In this document: one piece after another, positions 25,151-32,783 of the stretch | How positions within the stretch are numbered: position 1 is the stretch's first letter | Layout: every line of letters begins with the position of its first letter | The notes under the pieces: model-generated | Told to the model about the DNA's origin: nothing | Database searches by the model: none | The model's input: only the letters and a program-made list of their open reading frames with translations | Origin: Gemmatimonadota bacterium | GTDB lineage: Bacteria > Latescibacterota > UBA2968 > GCA-2709665 | Assembly (NCBI GenBank): GCA_028874335.1 | Contig: JAPPJY010000091.1 | Location: forward strand, 1-64,000 | Length of the DNA stretch: 64,000 bases | Direction of reading: 5' to 3' | Made by a program: the position numbers and the translations under genes

Positions 25151-27184
25151 TCAGAGCTTTCGATAGTCGATGGGCCCCGGCTCCGAGACAAGAGTTCGTC
25201 CTGAAACTTCGAGGACGGAGCCGGCGGCGAGCAGGCCCGTGTCGACGTTGTCATCCACGGTTCGAATGTGCGCGAACTCGGCATCCGTCCGGACGTCGTT
25301 GAAAGCGACCGTATTGCCGGGTCCCGCCGTGAGTACGGTGTCGGCCGCATTGCCTGTACGAATGCGAATGGCGCAGCCCGCGGCGTCGCCCATGGCGTCG
25401 ATTTCGGGCGGGGACGCGTCCTTTTGGTAGGGGACGAGGGCCACGATGCAGAACAGCGGGCTCCAGAACCAGTCGTACCGCAGCCGCGGATGATCGTGGA
25501 AAACCTCCTCTCGCCAGCGGCCCGGCCACGGTGTCGCAATCCGGACGTCGCACCGGTTTTCACGCCTGCATCCGATGATGGAAACCCTGTCCCGCCCGCA
25601 CTCCAGCCGATTGCCTGCAGCCGTGTGCAGCAGCCACGACAGCATCGGCCGGTCGTGCATTTCGAAGTCGAGCCGGTCCACGATAATCACGGCGGCGGGC
25701 GCGCCGGCCGCATCCGGCAGGCAGATCGTCCGCCGGACGAAACGTTGCGCGCTCGGGTAGCTTTCTCCCGCCTCGGACTCGATGTAGGGGAAGACCCCCT
25801 GGATATCCGCGCGGACGATGCCGTCGTCGCCGGCGGGGCCGCGGCGCTGCATCTCGCCCATCACCAGCGGCAGATTGTGGGCTTCGCCCAGCGCGCCCAG
25901 GCGAAGAACCTCGGTGGTGTCGGGGAGACGCTCGAGGGCGTATCCGGAATCGCAGGCGAAAGACTCTCCGAGGGCGTGCAGCGCGAAGTGGTTGCGATCG
26001 GCCTGCCGGTGCCCGCCCGCGGGGAAAACGTCGCACAGAAACGAAAGGAGGAAGTCTTCGGACCGCCACCCGGAACGGATGTCCACGAGCCCCCGGTTGC
26101 GAAAATGCCTGACCCCCGGCAGGTCCAGACGATCCGGCGGCACGGGCTCTATCGACGGGTCGTAATACAGCAGATAACGCGTGACGGTGTCGCTCCAGCC
26201 GTCGGCCGGCATATGCCACGTTTCGCCGCCGGCCGGCGGTCTATCGATGGTCTGCCAGAGCCATTGCGCCAGACCGCTGTTCTGCTGAGAAGCCAGAAGA
26301 GCAAGCCATTCAACCTGGAACTCGTCATTGCAGTCGTTCAGCGGATTGGGCCGCCCCGTCGCGGGGATGAGTTCATACGCCAGGCCCTCGGCGATGCGTT
26401 CCCATCCGGCGTGGCTCGTGAGTTCCCGGTCCCCGCAGGCGGCCATCGCCAGGGCGAACGGGGCGAGGTAGTGCAACGTGGCGCTACCGTAGGCCGGACC
26501 TTCGTAGAAGGCGCCGTCGCCGTCGTGACCCCATTCGAGGAAGAGCAGGCACCGTTTCTTACCTGACGCCAGCGCGCGGTCGAATCGTGACTCGTCCAGT
26601 ACGCCGTAACCGCGCAGTACCAGTCCGAGCAGGCCCAGGCCGATTAGGCCGATGGCGGCCATGTTCCAGTCCGGACGGGTCTCCCCAGGATCCGGCGGGT
26701 TATCGAGCGTATAGTCGATGAACGGCAGGCAATAGGCGCCGATTTCCAGGCGTTCCGCGTCTGTCAGTTCCTGCCGTAACAGGTCCAGGCCGATGGCCAG
26801 AACCATGGAACTGGCGCCGGCGTCCAGGCAGTTGTCCCGCCACGTGCTGTACGGACGTCCATAGTTCGTTCCGCCACAGTTCTCCACGATGCGGTGCTTC
26901 ACAATCGTGCGGAGAATGTTGCATGCCTCCGCCGCGTACTTTCCGTCGAGGAGAATGCCGCCCACGGCAAGGGTTTCGATCGACTTCGGAAGCAGGCGGC
27001 CGCCGGGCCTGGTCAGCCAGAAGTCCGATTTGCGTTCGTTATAGTCGATGTATGACGGCGATGCCGAATCGAGATGGCCTTCGCAGGCATTCCGGAGGTT
27101 TCGTTTCAACGAGGACACAATGGGGCTGGCGTCAGCCCGGCGGTTCTCCAGGATGGGGCGAAAGAGAGAATCCGGAATATTCAT
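25151..27184 (-). CDS. Heparinase II/III-like polysaccharide lyase
   Basis: A 677-residue protein. The N-terminal half (about 1-380) is an alpha/alpha toroid with NWNMAAIGLIGLGLLGL-type helices and EWGHDGDGAFYEGPAYGSATLHYLAPF, matching the heparinase II/III and alginate-lyase fold with its catalytic Tyr/His region. The C-terminal half (about 385-677) is a beta-sandwich starting VRHFRNRGLVDIRSGW and including GGHRQADRNHFALHALGESFACDSG, the conserved heparinase II/III-like segment. It likely cleaves acidic polysaccharides such as glycosaminoglycans or alginate. No signal peptide is apparent, so it may act on imported oligomers, or the start may be mis-set. Confidence 0.83.
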   Translation of the reverse strand: MNIPDSLFRPILENRRADASPIVSSLKRNLRNACEGHLDSASPSYIDYNERKSDFWLTRPGGRLLPKSIETLAVGGILLDGKYAAEACNILRTIVKHRIVENCGGTNYGRPYSTWRDNCLDAGASSMVLAIGLDLLRQELTDAERLEIGAYCLPFIDYTLDNPPDPGETRPDWNMAAIGLIGLGLLGLVLRGYGVLDESRFDRALASGKKRCLLFLEWGHDGDGAFYEGPAYGSATLHYLAPFALAMAACGDRELTSHAGWERIAEGLAYELIPATGRPNPLNDCNDEFQVEWLALLASQQNSGLAQWLWQTIDRPPAGGETWHMPADGWSDTVTRYLLYYDPSIEPVPPDRLDLPGVRHFRNRGLVDIRSGWRSEDFLLSFLCDVFPAGGHRQADRNHFALHALGESFACDSGYALERLPDTTEVLRLGALGEAHNLPLVMGEMQRRGPAGDDGIVRADIQGVFPYIESEAGESYPSAQRFVRRTICLPDAAGAPAAVIIVDRLDFEMHDRPMLSWLLHTAAGNRLECGRDRVSIIGCRRENRCDVRIATPWPGRWREEVFHDHPRLRYDWFWSPLFCIVALVPYQKDASPPEIDAMGDAAGCAIRIRTGNAADTVLTAGPGNTVAFNDVRTDAEFAHIRTVDDNVDTGLLAAGSVLEVSGRTLVSEPGPIDYRKL

Positions 27185-27237
27185 CGCAAATTCCTTAAGT
27201 TACCCGCGCGCCGCATCGGCGGTTCATCGGATGAGGA

Positions 27238-28002
27238 TCAATCCCCGTCCATGCCAGGCGGCATGAAGATTTCCCGCCGCCGGCCGTCGCTGTACCCGTC
27301 CACCTCGCTGAGCACGACGCCGGGACTGGCCAGGGCCGCCCTGACGATCTGGCGGTTGAAGGCGTGCACGTAGTCGGACGTCAGGTATTCACCCACGGGC
27401 ATCCAGAGACATTCTTCGATTTCTTCCGGCTGAGGGACGATATCGTAAGAGAGCGGCCTGAGGCGGCACACAAAGTAGATGTCGGACTTGTCGTGGCGGT
27501 AGCCATGCCAGTGGCGGAAACACACCATCGCTTCAAATGACGTTTGAATTCCGGTTTCTTCCCGTATTTCCCGGACGACGGCCTCGGCCAGGTGTTCGCC
27601 AGGATGCAGCGCGCCGCCGGGCAGCTTATAGTAGGGCCTGCTGCCGCCGCGGTGTTTTTCGCAGACAACCAGAATCTCTTTTTTCTCGCTGATGACCACC
27701 CCGCCCGCGCCAATGTAGTGGGTGGCGAAACCGGGAATGAAAGCGCCTTCGACCAGGGGCCGCGTCAACAGGAGATATGTCTCGCCGCTGTGGTGAAAAG
27801 AGAAACCCGTCTGCACGGCGACGGGTATGAATTCCGACCTGTCAATGGGAACCTCCAGCCATACAAGCTGGAAGCCTCCCTTCTTCCAGGTCTCGAGGGA
27901 CATTGAGAGAAGATGGCTGAACGTATCCACGTCTGATGGAAGGCTTTCGGGGCTGATGACAATGCCGTTGAAGGCATTGGTGGTATGTTCAAGGACTTCC
28001 AT
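27238..28002 (-). CDS. Nudix hydrolase with NUDT6-like N-terminal domain
   Basis: A 254-residue protein. The C-terminal Nudix domain has the full box GGALHPGEHLAEAVVREIRE continuing into ETGI (about 133-156; pattern Gx5Ex7REUxEExGU). The N-terminal ~100 residues (WKKGGFQLVWLEVPIDRSEF, AVQTGFSFHHSGETYLLLTR) match the pre-Nudix domain seen in NUDT6/NUDX-type proteins. Nudix enzymes hydrolyse nucleoside diphosphate derivatives; the substrate is unknown. Single gene on the minus strand, followed 54 nt later by the heparinase-like gene, possibly in one transcript. Confidence 0.88.
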   Translation of the reverse strand: MEVLEHTTNAFNGIVISPESLPSDVDTFSHLLSMSLETWKKGGFQLVWLEVPIDRSEFIPVAVQTGFSFHHSGETYLLLTRPLVEGAFIPGFATHYIGAGGVVISEKKEILVVCEKHRGGSRPYYKLPGGALHPGEHLAEAVVREIREETGIQTSFEAMVCFRHWHGYRHDKSDIYFVCRLRPLSYDIVPQPEEIEECLWMPVGEYLTSDYVHAFNRQIVRAALASPGVVLSEVDGYSDGRRREIFMPPGMDGD

Positions 28003-28085
28003 ATCGGGATCCCCCGGATCCTTGTCGGCGCGGTTGGCGGCGATCTGAATTTAAACAGCCCGCGGCCGGTTTACAAGTGGTTTTA

Positions 28086-28285
28086 ACCTTGATTCGTAAT
28101 TCTTCGGTGACGTAAAACCGTGTATACGCAAGTGGATAAAGGCGATTCAACTGCTGATTACCGGGATACACCAGGTCGTTGGACGCGGACCGAAAAAACG
28201 TCCCTTCGGAAGACCTTTTCGGCCCATTTTGGAAGGTTTCGTTGCGGCTCCGCGCTGCTGCTTTTATCGAACTAGGGTCAATACG
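28086..28285 (+). repeat. Dispersed ~195-bp repeat, copy 2
   Basis: Same orientation as copy 1 at 1130-1325 and inverted relative to copy 3. Shared blocks are accttgattcgtaa, ataaaggcgatt, gattaccgggatacaccagg and aacgtccc. It occupies about half of the 413-bp gap between the Nudix gene and the SelA-like gene and could carry promoter or transcript-end signals. Confidence 0.75.
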
Positions 28286-28415
28286 GAAAGGTTTTGGCTT
28301 GACAGGGTATGGGCCGGGGTTGATATTGACGGTCCTTTTGGGTTGCGGAAAGCGGAATCGCCTTCGCTTTTTCGCGTTTGCGCGGCGTGCCGGATCAGAG
28401 TCCTGGAGGTGGTGG

Positions 28416-29615
28416 ATGAGCAGCGTTTATGAACGCCTGGGTATTCGTACCATAATCAACGCGTCCGGGCCGTCCACCCGGTTGAGCGGTTCGATCCTTC
28501 CAGCGGAGGTGGCGCAGGCCATGGCGGAAGCCTCGCAGCATTGCGTGGATATCGCGGAACTGCAGGCCTGGGCCGGCGAGGCCATTGCGGACGTCACGGG
28601 CGCCGAGTCCGGGTACGTCACGTCGGGCGCCGCGGCGGGGATCATGCTTGGCGTGGCGGCGTGCGTGACCGGGTTGGACCCGGGCAGGATGAACCGGCTG
28701 CCGGATACGGCCGGGATGAAAGACGAAGTGATTATCCCGCGAAGCCACAGGAACTTCTACGACCATGCCATCCGAGCGGTCGGCGTGAAGCTCGTGGAGG
28801 TTGGAATTTCCGACCGGTACAGCGGGGCCGGGGTCCGGGATACGGAAGCGTGGGAGATTGCCGATGCGATTACAGACCGGACCGCGGCGGTTGCGTACGT
28901 GATGAACGCCCGGGCGCGTCCGGACCTGGCGGACGTTGTGAAAGCAGCCCACGATCGGGGCGTGCCGGTCGTTGTGGACGCCGCCGGACAGCTTCCGCCC
29001 CAGTCGAACCTGCAGCGTTTTGTCGAAGCCGGGGCGGACGTGGTCTGTTTCAGCGGGGGAAAGACCATCCGCGGGCCGCAGAGTTCAGGAATTCTGTGCG
29101 GTCGGAAAGACCTGGTATCGGCTGTAGCGCTGCAGCACCTGGACCAGGACGTGTTCTACGACCTCTGGAATCCGCCGGCGTCGCTGATTGACAAAGACCG
29201 CCTGCCGGGCGCGCCCCAGCACGGGATCGGGAGACCCTGCAAGGTGGGCAAGGAGGAGATCGTGGGTCTGATCACGGCGCTCAGGCTGTTCGTCGCCGAG
29301 GGGGACGAGGCGCGACACGCACGATGGGCCGCTGTGATACAAAGCCTCGCGGCGGCGCTCGAGACATTGCCGAATGCGCGCGTAGACGCGGCCATCGATC
29401 CCGGAAGGCCCGTCCCGGGTTTGCGGCTCGAGATCGACGAAGCCGCGGCAGGCATTACATGCCTCGAACTGGCACGGAGACTCATTGATGGCGAGCCAAG
29501 CGTTCACTGCAATACGGCGGACGTGTACGAAGGCGTGTTGGGGTTCGGTCCCATGTGTCTGAGGGAAGGGGACGTGGAGGCCATTGGAAGGCGGATGGGT
29601 GAGTTGCTGGCTTGA
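28416..29615 (+). CDS. SelA-like PLP-dependent enzyme
   Basis: A 399-residue fold-type I PLP enzyme of the SelA/DgaE group. It has TIINASGPSTRLSGSILPAEV at the N-terminus, PLP contact VVVDAAGQLPP (Asp188) and the PLP-lysine motif CFSGGKTIRGPQSSG with Lys216. No other selenocysteine gene (selB, selD, selC) is seen nearby, so it is more likely a relative acting on small molecules, such as D-glucosaminate-6-phosphate ammonia lyase or an amino-acid lyase. Start ATG 28416 has GGAGG 7 nt upstream; the frame is open for 79 more codons within the repeat, which is not coding. Its partner is the M20 gene 47 nt downstream. Confidence 0.83.
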   Translation: MSSVYERLGIRTIINASGPSTRLSGSILPAEVAQAMAEASQHCVDIAELQAWAGEAIADVTGAESGYVTSGAAAGIMLGVAACVTGLDPGRMNRLPDTAGMKDEVIIPRSHRNFYDHAIRAVGVKLVEVGISDRYSGAGVRDTEAWEIADAITDRTAAVAYVMNARARPDLADVVKAAHDRGVPVVVDAAGQLPPQSNLQRFVEAGADVVCFSGGKTIRGPQSSGILCGRKDLVSAVALQHLDQDVFYDLWNPPASLIDKDRLPGAPQHGIGRPCKVGKEEIVGLITALRLFVAEGDEARHARWAAVIQSLAAALETLPNARVDAAIDPGRPVPGLRLEIDEAAAGITCLELARRLIDGEPSVHCNTADVYEGVLGFGPMCLREGDVEAIGRRMGELLA

Positions 29616-29662
29616 TGGAAGAGAGGACAGGCCGGCATGGAACAAGATCCGGAGATTAAGCT

Positions 29663-31009
29663 ATGAACGTGGATTGGGATGCGGCGGGCCGGGAAGCGGT
29701 GGATTGGCACTGCAGGCTGCTTCGATTCGACACCACGAACCCGCCGGGGAACGAACTGCCCCTGGTCCGGGACATCGCCGGGGCGCTGGCCGGGGAGGGA
29801 CTTTCTCCCGGCGTCCTGGAATCCGCGCCCGGGCGCGGCAATCTGGTGGTGCGTCTCAAGGGCTACGGGTCCCAGCGCCCGCTGCTGCTCCTGTCGCACA
29901 TAGACGTGGTTCCGGCGGAGCCCGCGAAATGGACGCACGACCCGTTCGGCGGCGAGGTGGACGCGGGGTACGTGTGGGGGCGCGGCGCGATCGATTCCAA
30001 ATTGACGACTGCCGTCGGACTGCAGGTCCTGTTGTTGTGCAAGCGTCTGAACCTGCCGCTGACGCGCGACCTGGTCCTGGTGGCCGCAGCCGACGAGGAG
30101 CTCGGAGGGGTGCACGGGGTGCGCTGGCTTGCGGCCAATCATCCGGAGGTGTTCGACGCGGAATATGGCATCAACGAGGGCGGCGGCTTTGCATTGCTGG
30201 TCGACGGGCGTCCGGTATACACGTGTCAGGTGGCCGAAAAGGGGAGCGCCGAGCTGAACCTGGTTGCGCGGGGACAACCGGGGCACTCTTCCGTTCCACA
30301 CAGCGACAATGCGGTTTTTCATCTGGCGGGGGCCCTGGAGCGATTGAGCCGCGAGAAGATGCCGCACCGGATTACGCCCGCCGTAAAGGCGTTCTTCGAA
30401 GGCGCCGCCGCCGCGCAGGTCAGGGACGAGGTGGCGGATCTGCTGCTGGGGGTACTGGACCCGGAACGCTGCGATGCTTCGTTGCTGGCCTTGCCGGTTG
30501 ACGAGCCGACCCGGAAGATGTTCGACGCGATGGTGCGCAATACGTGCGCGCCGACCATGCTCGAGGCCGGCGTCAAGCGCAACGTAATCCCTTCCGAGGC
30601 CGTGGCGCGGCTGAGCGGTAGGCCATTGCCCGGTGTGGATGAAGACGGGTTCGTAGGGGAAGTTCGCGTTTTGGCCGGCGAGGGCGTCGCTTTCGAAATG
30701 GAAAAGGGCTTCAGGCCCGGAACGGAATTCGACCATCGTACGCCACTTCTGGACGCGGTCAAGGCGTCCATCGCCCGATTCGATCCCGATGCGGCCGTGG
30801 TCCCGTACATGCAGACGGGTGGCACGGATGCGCGGTTTCTGCAGGACCGCGATATCCACATCTACGGATTCCTGCCCATGCGGTACGAAGAAGGCGAGGC
30901 GTACTTCGACCTGTGCCACGGTCACGACGAACGGGTGTCCGTCGCAAACGTTAGATTCGGGGTGCAGGTGCTGTTCGACGTCGTGTGCCGTCTGAACGGC
31001 ATAGGGTAG
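29663..31009 (+). CDS. M20 family metallopeptidase
   Basis: A 448-residue zinc carboxypeptidase/deacylase. It shows LLLSHIDVVPAEPAKWTHDPF (first zinc ligand and Asp), WGRGAIDSK (bridging Asp), AADEELGG (catalytic Glu and ligand) and the dimerisation lid with GQPGHSSVPH. The last His ligand is in LCHGHDE. The length and motifs match the PM20D1/ArgE-DapE-like subgroup, which hydrolyses N-acyl or dipeptide bonds. The preceding SelA-like gene is in the same operon, so the two may release and then degrade an amino acid derivative. Start ATG has GGAG 8 nt before. Confidence 0.9.
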   Translation: MNVDWDAAGREAVDWHCRLLRFDTTNPPGNELPLVRDIAGALAGEGLSPGVLESAPGRGNLVVRLKGYGSQRPLLLLSHIDVVPAEPAKWTHDPFGGEVDAGYVWGRGAIDSKLTTAVGLQVLLLCKRLNLPLTRDLVLVAAADEELGGVHGVRWLAANHPEVFDAEYGINEGGGFALLVDGRPVYTCQVAEKGSAELNLVARGQPGHSSVPHSDNAVFHLAGALERLSREKMPHRITPAVKAFFEGAAAAQVRDEVADLLLGVLDPERCDASLLALPVDEPTRKMFDAMVRNTCAPTMLEAGVKRNVIPSEAVARLSGRPLPGVDEDGFVGEVRVLAGEGVAFEMEKGFRPGTEFDHRTPLLDAVKASIARFDPDAAVVPYMQTGGTDARFLQDRDIHIYGFLPMRYEEGEAYFDLCHGHDERVSVANVRFGVQVLFDVVCRLNGIG

Positions 31010-31033
31010 CGGCCTGTCGATCGTGCGCGGAAC

Positions 31034-31930
31034 TTACCGATCCAGTATGTGTCGAAGCGCGCCTTCGAGTTCGGGGTGTTGAAAGTCATATCCGGATTCC
31101 TGAAGCCGGGCGGGCGTTACGCGGGCGCCGGACAGCAGCAGGGCGTCCGCCATTTCCCCGAAGGCGAGTCTGGCGGCGAATGCCGGCATGGGGAAGAGCG
31201 TTGGACGGGACAGGACACTCCCCAGTGTTTTCGTGAATTCCCGGTTTGTCGCCGGCGCGGGCGACACCGCGTTGACGGGGCCTTCGAGCGATGCCGTGTT
31301 GAGCGCGTGGACGATGATTCCCGACAGGTCGCTCATCGAAACCCAGCTCATAACCTGTGCGCCGCTGCCGATCACGCCTCCCAGGCCCATCTTGAACGGG
31401 AACAGCATCTTGGCCAGCGCGCCTCCGTCCGCGCTGAGTACGATTCCTACTCGCAGGGTTACCGTACGCACGCCAGCGTCAGCCGCGGGGCGCGCGGCAT
31501 TCTCCCACGCAATGCACGTTTCCGCAAGGAAGTCGGCGCCAGGCGGGCTTTCCTCGTTGAGGATTTCGTCGCCGCGATTGCCGTAGTATCCGATCGCCGA
31601 TGCCGAAATCAGAACGCCGGGAGGCGTCTGCGATTCCGCAATGCCCTGCGCCAGAAGCCGGGTGCCGTCTTCACGGCTGCTGCGGATTCTGCTCTTCTTT
31701 GCTTCGTTCCACCTGCCGGAAGCGATGTTCTCGCCGGCCAGATGGACCACGGCCTGGATTCCTTCGAGGGCGTCCGGCGCAAGTTCTCCCGTTTCCGGGT
31801 CCCACCGGCGCTCCATGTCGTTTTTCGGGCTCGCGCGAACCAGCCGGAGGACGCGGTGGCCGCCTGCTTCGAGGTGCGGAACGAGAGAAGAACCGACGAG
31901 CCCGGTCGAACCCGTCACGAGTACGGTCAT
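31034..31930 (-). CDS. TIGR01777-family NAD(P)-binding epimerase
   Basis: A 298-residue short-chain dehydrogenase/epimerase of the YfcH/SulA-like TIGR01777 family. The Rossmann start is VTGSTGLVGSSLVPHLEAGG; AVVHLAGENIASGRWNEAKK and SASAIGYYGNRGDE (the active-site region) follow, with the DUF1731-type tail FGEMADALLLSGARVTPARLQ near the end. The biochemical function of the family is not established. AAGGAGG precedes the ATG. Eighteen nt separate it from the DUF420 gene on the same strand, so they share a transcript. Confidence 0.9.
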   Translation of the reverse strand: MTVLVTGSTGLVGSSLVPHLEAGGHRVLRLVRASPKNDMERRWDPETGELAPDALEGIQAVVHLAGENIASGRWNEAKKSRIRSSREDGTRLLAQGIAESQTPPGVLISASAIGYYGNRGDEILNEESPPGADFLAETCIAWENAARPAADAGVRTVTLRVGIVLSADGGALAKMLFPFKMGLGGVIGSGAQVMSWVSMSDLSGIIVHALNTASLEGPVNAVSPAPATNREFTKTLGSVLSRPTLFPMPAFAARLAFGEMADALLLSGARVTPARLQESGYDFQHPELEGALRHILDR

Positions 31931-31948
31931 GGGGTGCCTCCTTGTGGG

Positions 31949-32362
31949 TTACAATCGGTAAAGCATTAGATAGATGATGACGCCGCTGACGCACACGAAC
32001 ATCCAGACCGGCCACACCCAGCGGGCGATGCGCCTGTGTGTATGGAAGTTCCCGCGTAACGCAAGCCATACAACCGCGAGGATGAACGGCGCATTCAGTG
32101 CGGCCAGGACGATGTGCGGGATCAGGATGGCAAAATAGACGCCGCGGGTCCAGTCATGATGAGGATAGGGTACGGACCCCACCTCGACGTGATAGTACAG
32201 ATACGTAGTCAGAAACAGGGCCGAAAAGACGAGGGCGAGGAGCATCATTCGCCGGTGTTGCCGGATATTGCCACGCCTGATCTGCAGATAGCCCATCAGG
32301 AGAAAGACGGCGCCAATCGTGTTGAATAGCGCATTGAGGGCAGGCAGATCGTTTACGGCCAT
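31949..32362 (-). CDS. DUF420 family membrane protein (CtaM/YozB-like)
   Basis: A 137-residue protein with four predicted helices and conserved His/Arg-containing loops: GYLQIRRGNIRQHRRMMLLA, YLYYHVEVGSVPYPHHDWTRG and FHTHRRIARWVWPVWMFVC. This is the DUF420 pattern; the Bacillus/Staphylococcus members (YozB/CtaM) are needed for heme-copper oxidase assembly. No cytochrome oxidase gene is in the window. Start ATG 32362 with GGAGG 5 nt upstream is preferred to the in-frame ATG at 32383. Confidence 0.85.
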   Translation of the reverse strand: MAVNDLPALNALFNTIGAVFLLMGYLQIRRGNIRQHRRMMLLALVFSALFLTTYLYYHVEVGSVPYPHHDWTRGVYFAILIPHIVLAALNAPFILAVVWLALRGNFHTHRRIARWVWPVWMFVCVSGVIIYLMLYRL

Positions 32363-32473
32363 CCCTACCTCCGAAAGTGACATCGCGCTCGGTGCGTAAG
32401 TGTACTCATTTTTGCAGGCTTTGGCAACCGCATGGGATGCCAGCGGCCGGGGAATCGGACGTCGCCGGACCGC

Positions 32474-32502
32474 TTGACACAGGATTGGATTTCCGCTATT
32501 GT
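32474..32502 (+). promoter_or_regulatory. Sigma70-type promoter of the small ORF/guaA operon
   Basis: A perfect TTGACA (32474-32479), a 17-nt spacer and TATTGT (32497-32502). Transcription would begin near 32509, about 43 nt before the small ORF. The minus-strand DUF420 gene starts at 32362, so the region is a divergent promoter. Confidence 0.7.
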
Positions 32503-32551
32503 CTTTTTCAGGGAATGCCTTTAAGCCGCGTTAAAACAGGAGGATGTTGGA

Positions 32552-32755
32552 ATGTCTGCAACGGGCGGCCAGTGGATGACACCCGGAGAAATCGAGAAGG
32601 CTCTCGGGCGAAGAAAGTCCAGGGAGGTATTTGAAGACTTGATATATGACCGGCGCAAACGGCGTGAGATCCTGGATCTGTTGATCGAGGCCACGGGATG
32701 TAACGAGTTTTCTGCCGAAGACTTCCTCAGGGAAATTGTGAAGACAAAGCAATGA
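32552..32755 (+). CDS. Small uncharacterised protein upstream of guaA
   Basis: A 67-residue basic/acidic helical protein, not recognised as a named family. It has an excellent Shine-Dalgarno (AGGAGGATGTTGGA before ATG) and a strong promoter, so it is very likely translated. The sequence MTPGEIEKALGRRKSREVFE suggests two or three amphipathic helices. It ends 28 nt before guaA, so it is probably co-transcribed and could act as a leader or a regulator of guaA; nothing in the sequence proves a function. Confidence 0.7.
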   Translation: MSATGGQWMTPGEIEKALGRRKSREVFEDLIYDRRKRREILDLLIEATGCNEFSAEDFLREIVKTKQ

Positions 32756-32783
32756 AACGTTCTGTCGTCGTGGAGAAGCAGCC

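Noticed and set aside
28416-29615. True selenocysteine synthase SelA
   Set aside because: No selB, selC or selD nearby, and the sequence is shorter than SelA; the broader SelA-like family fits better.
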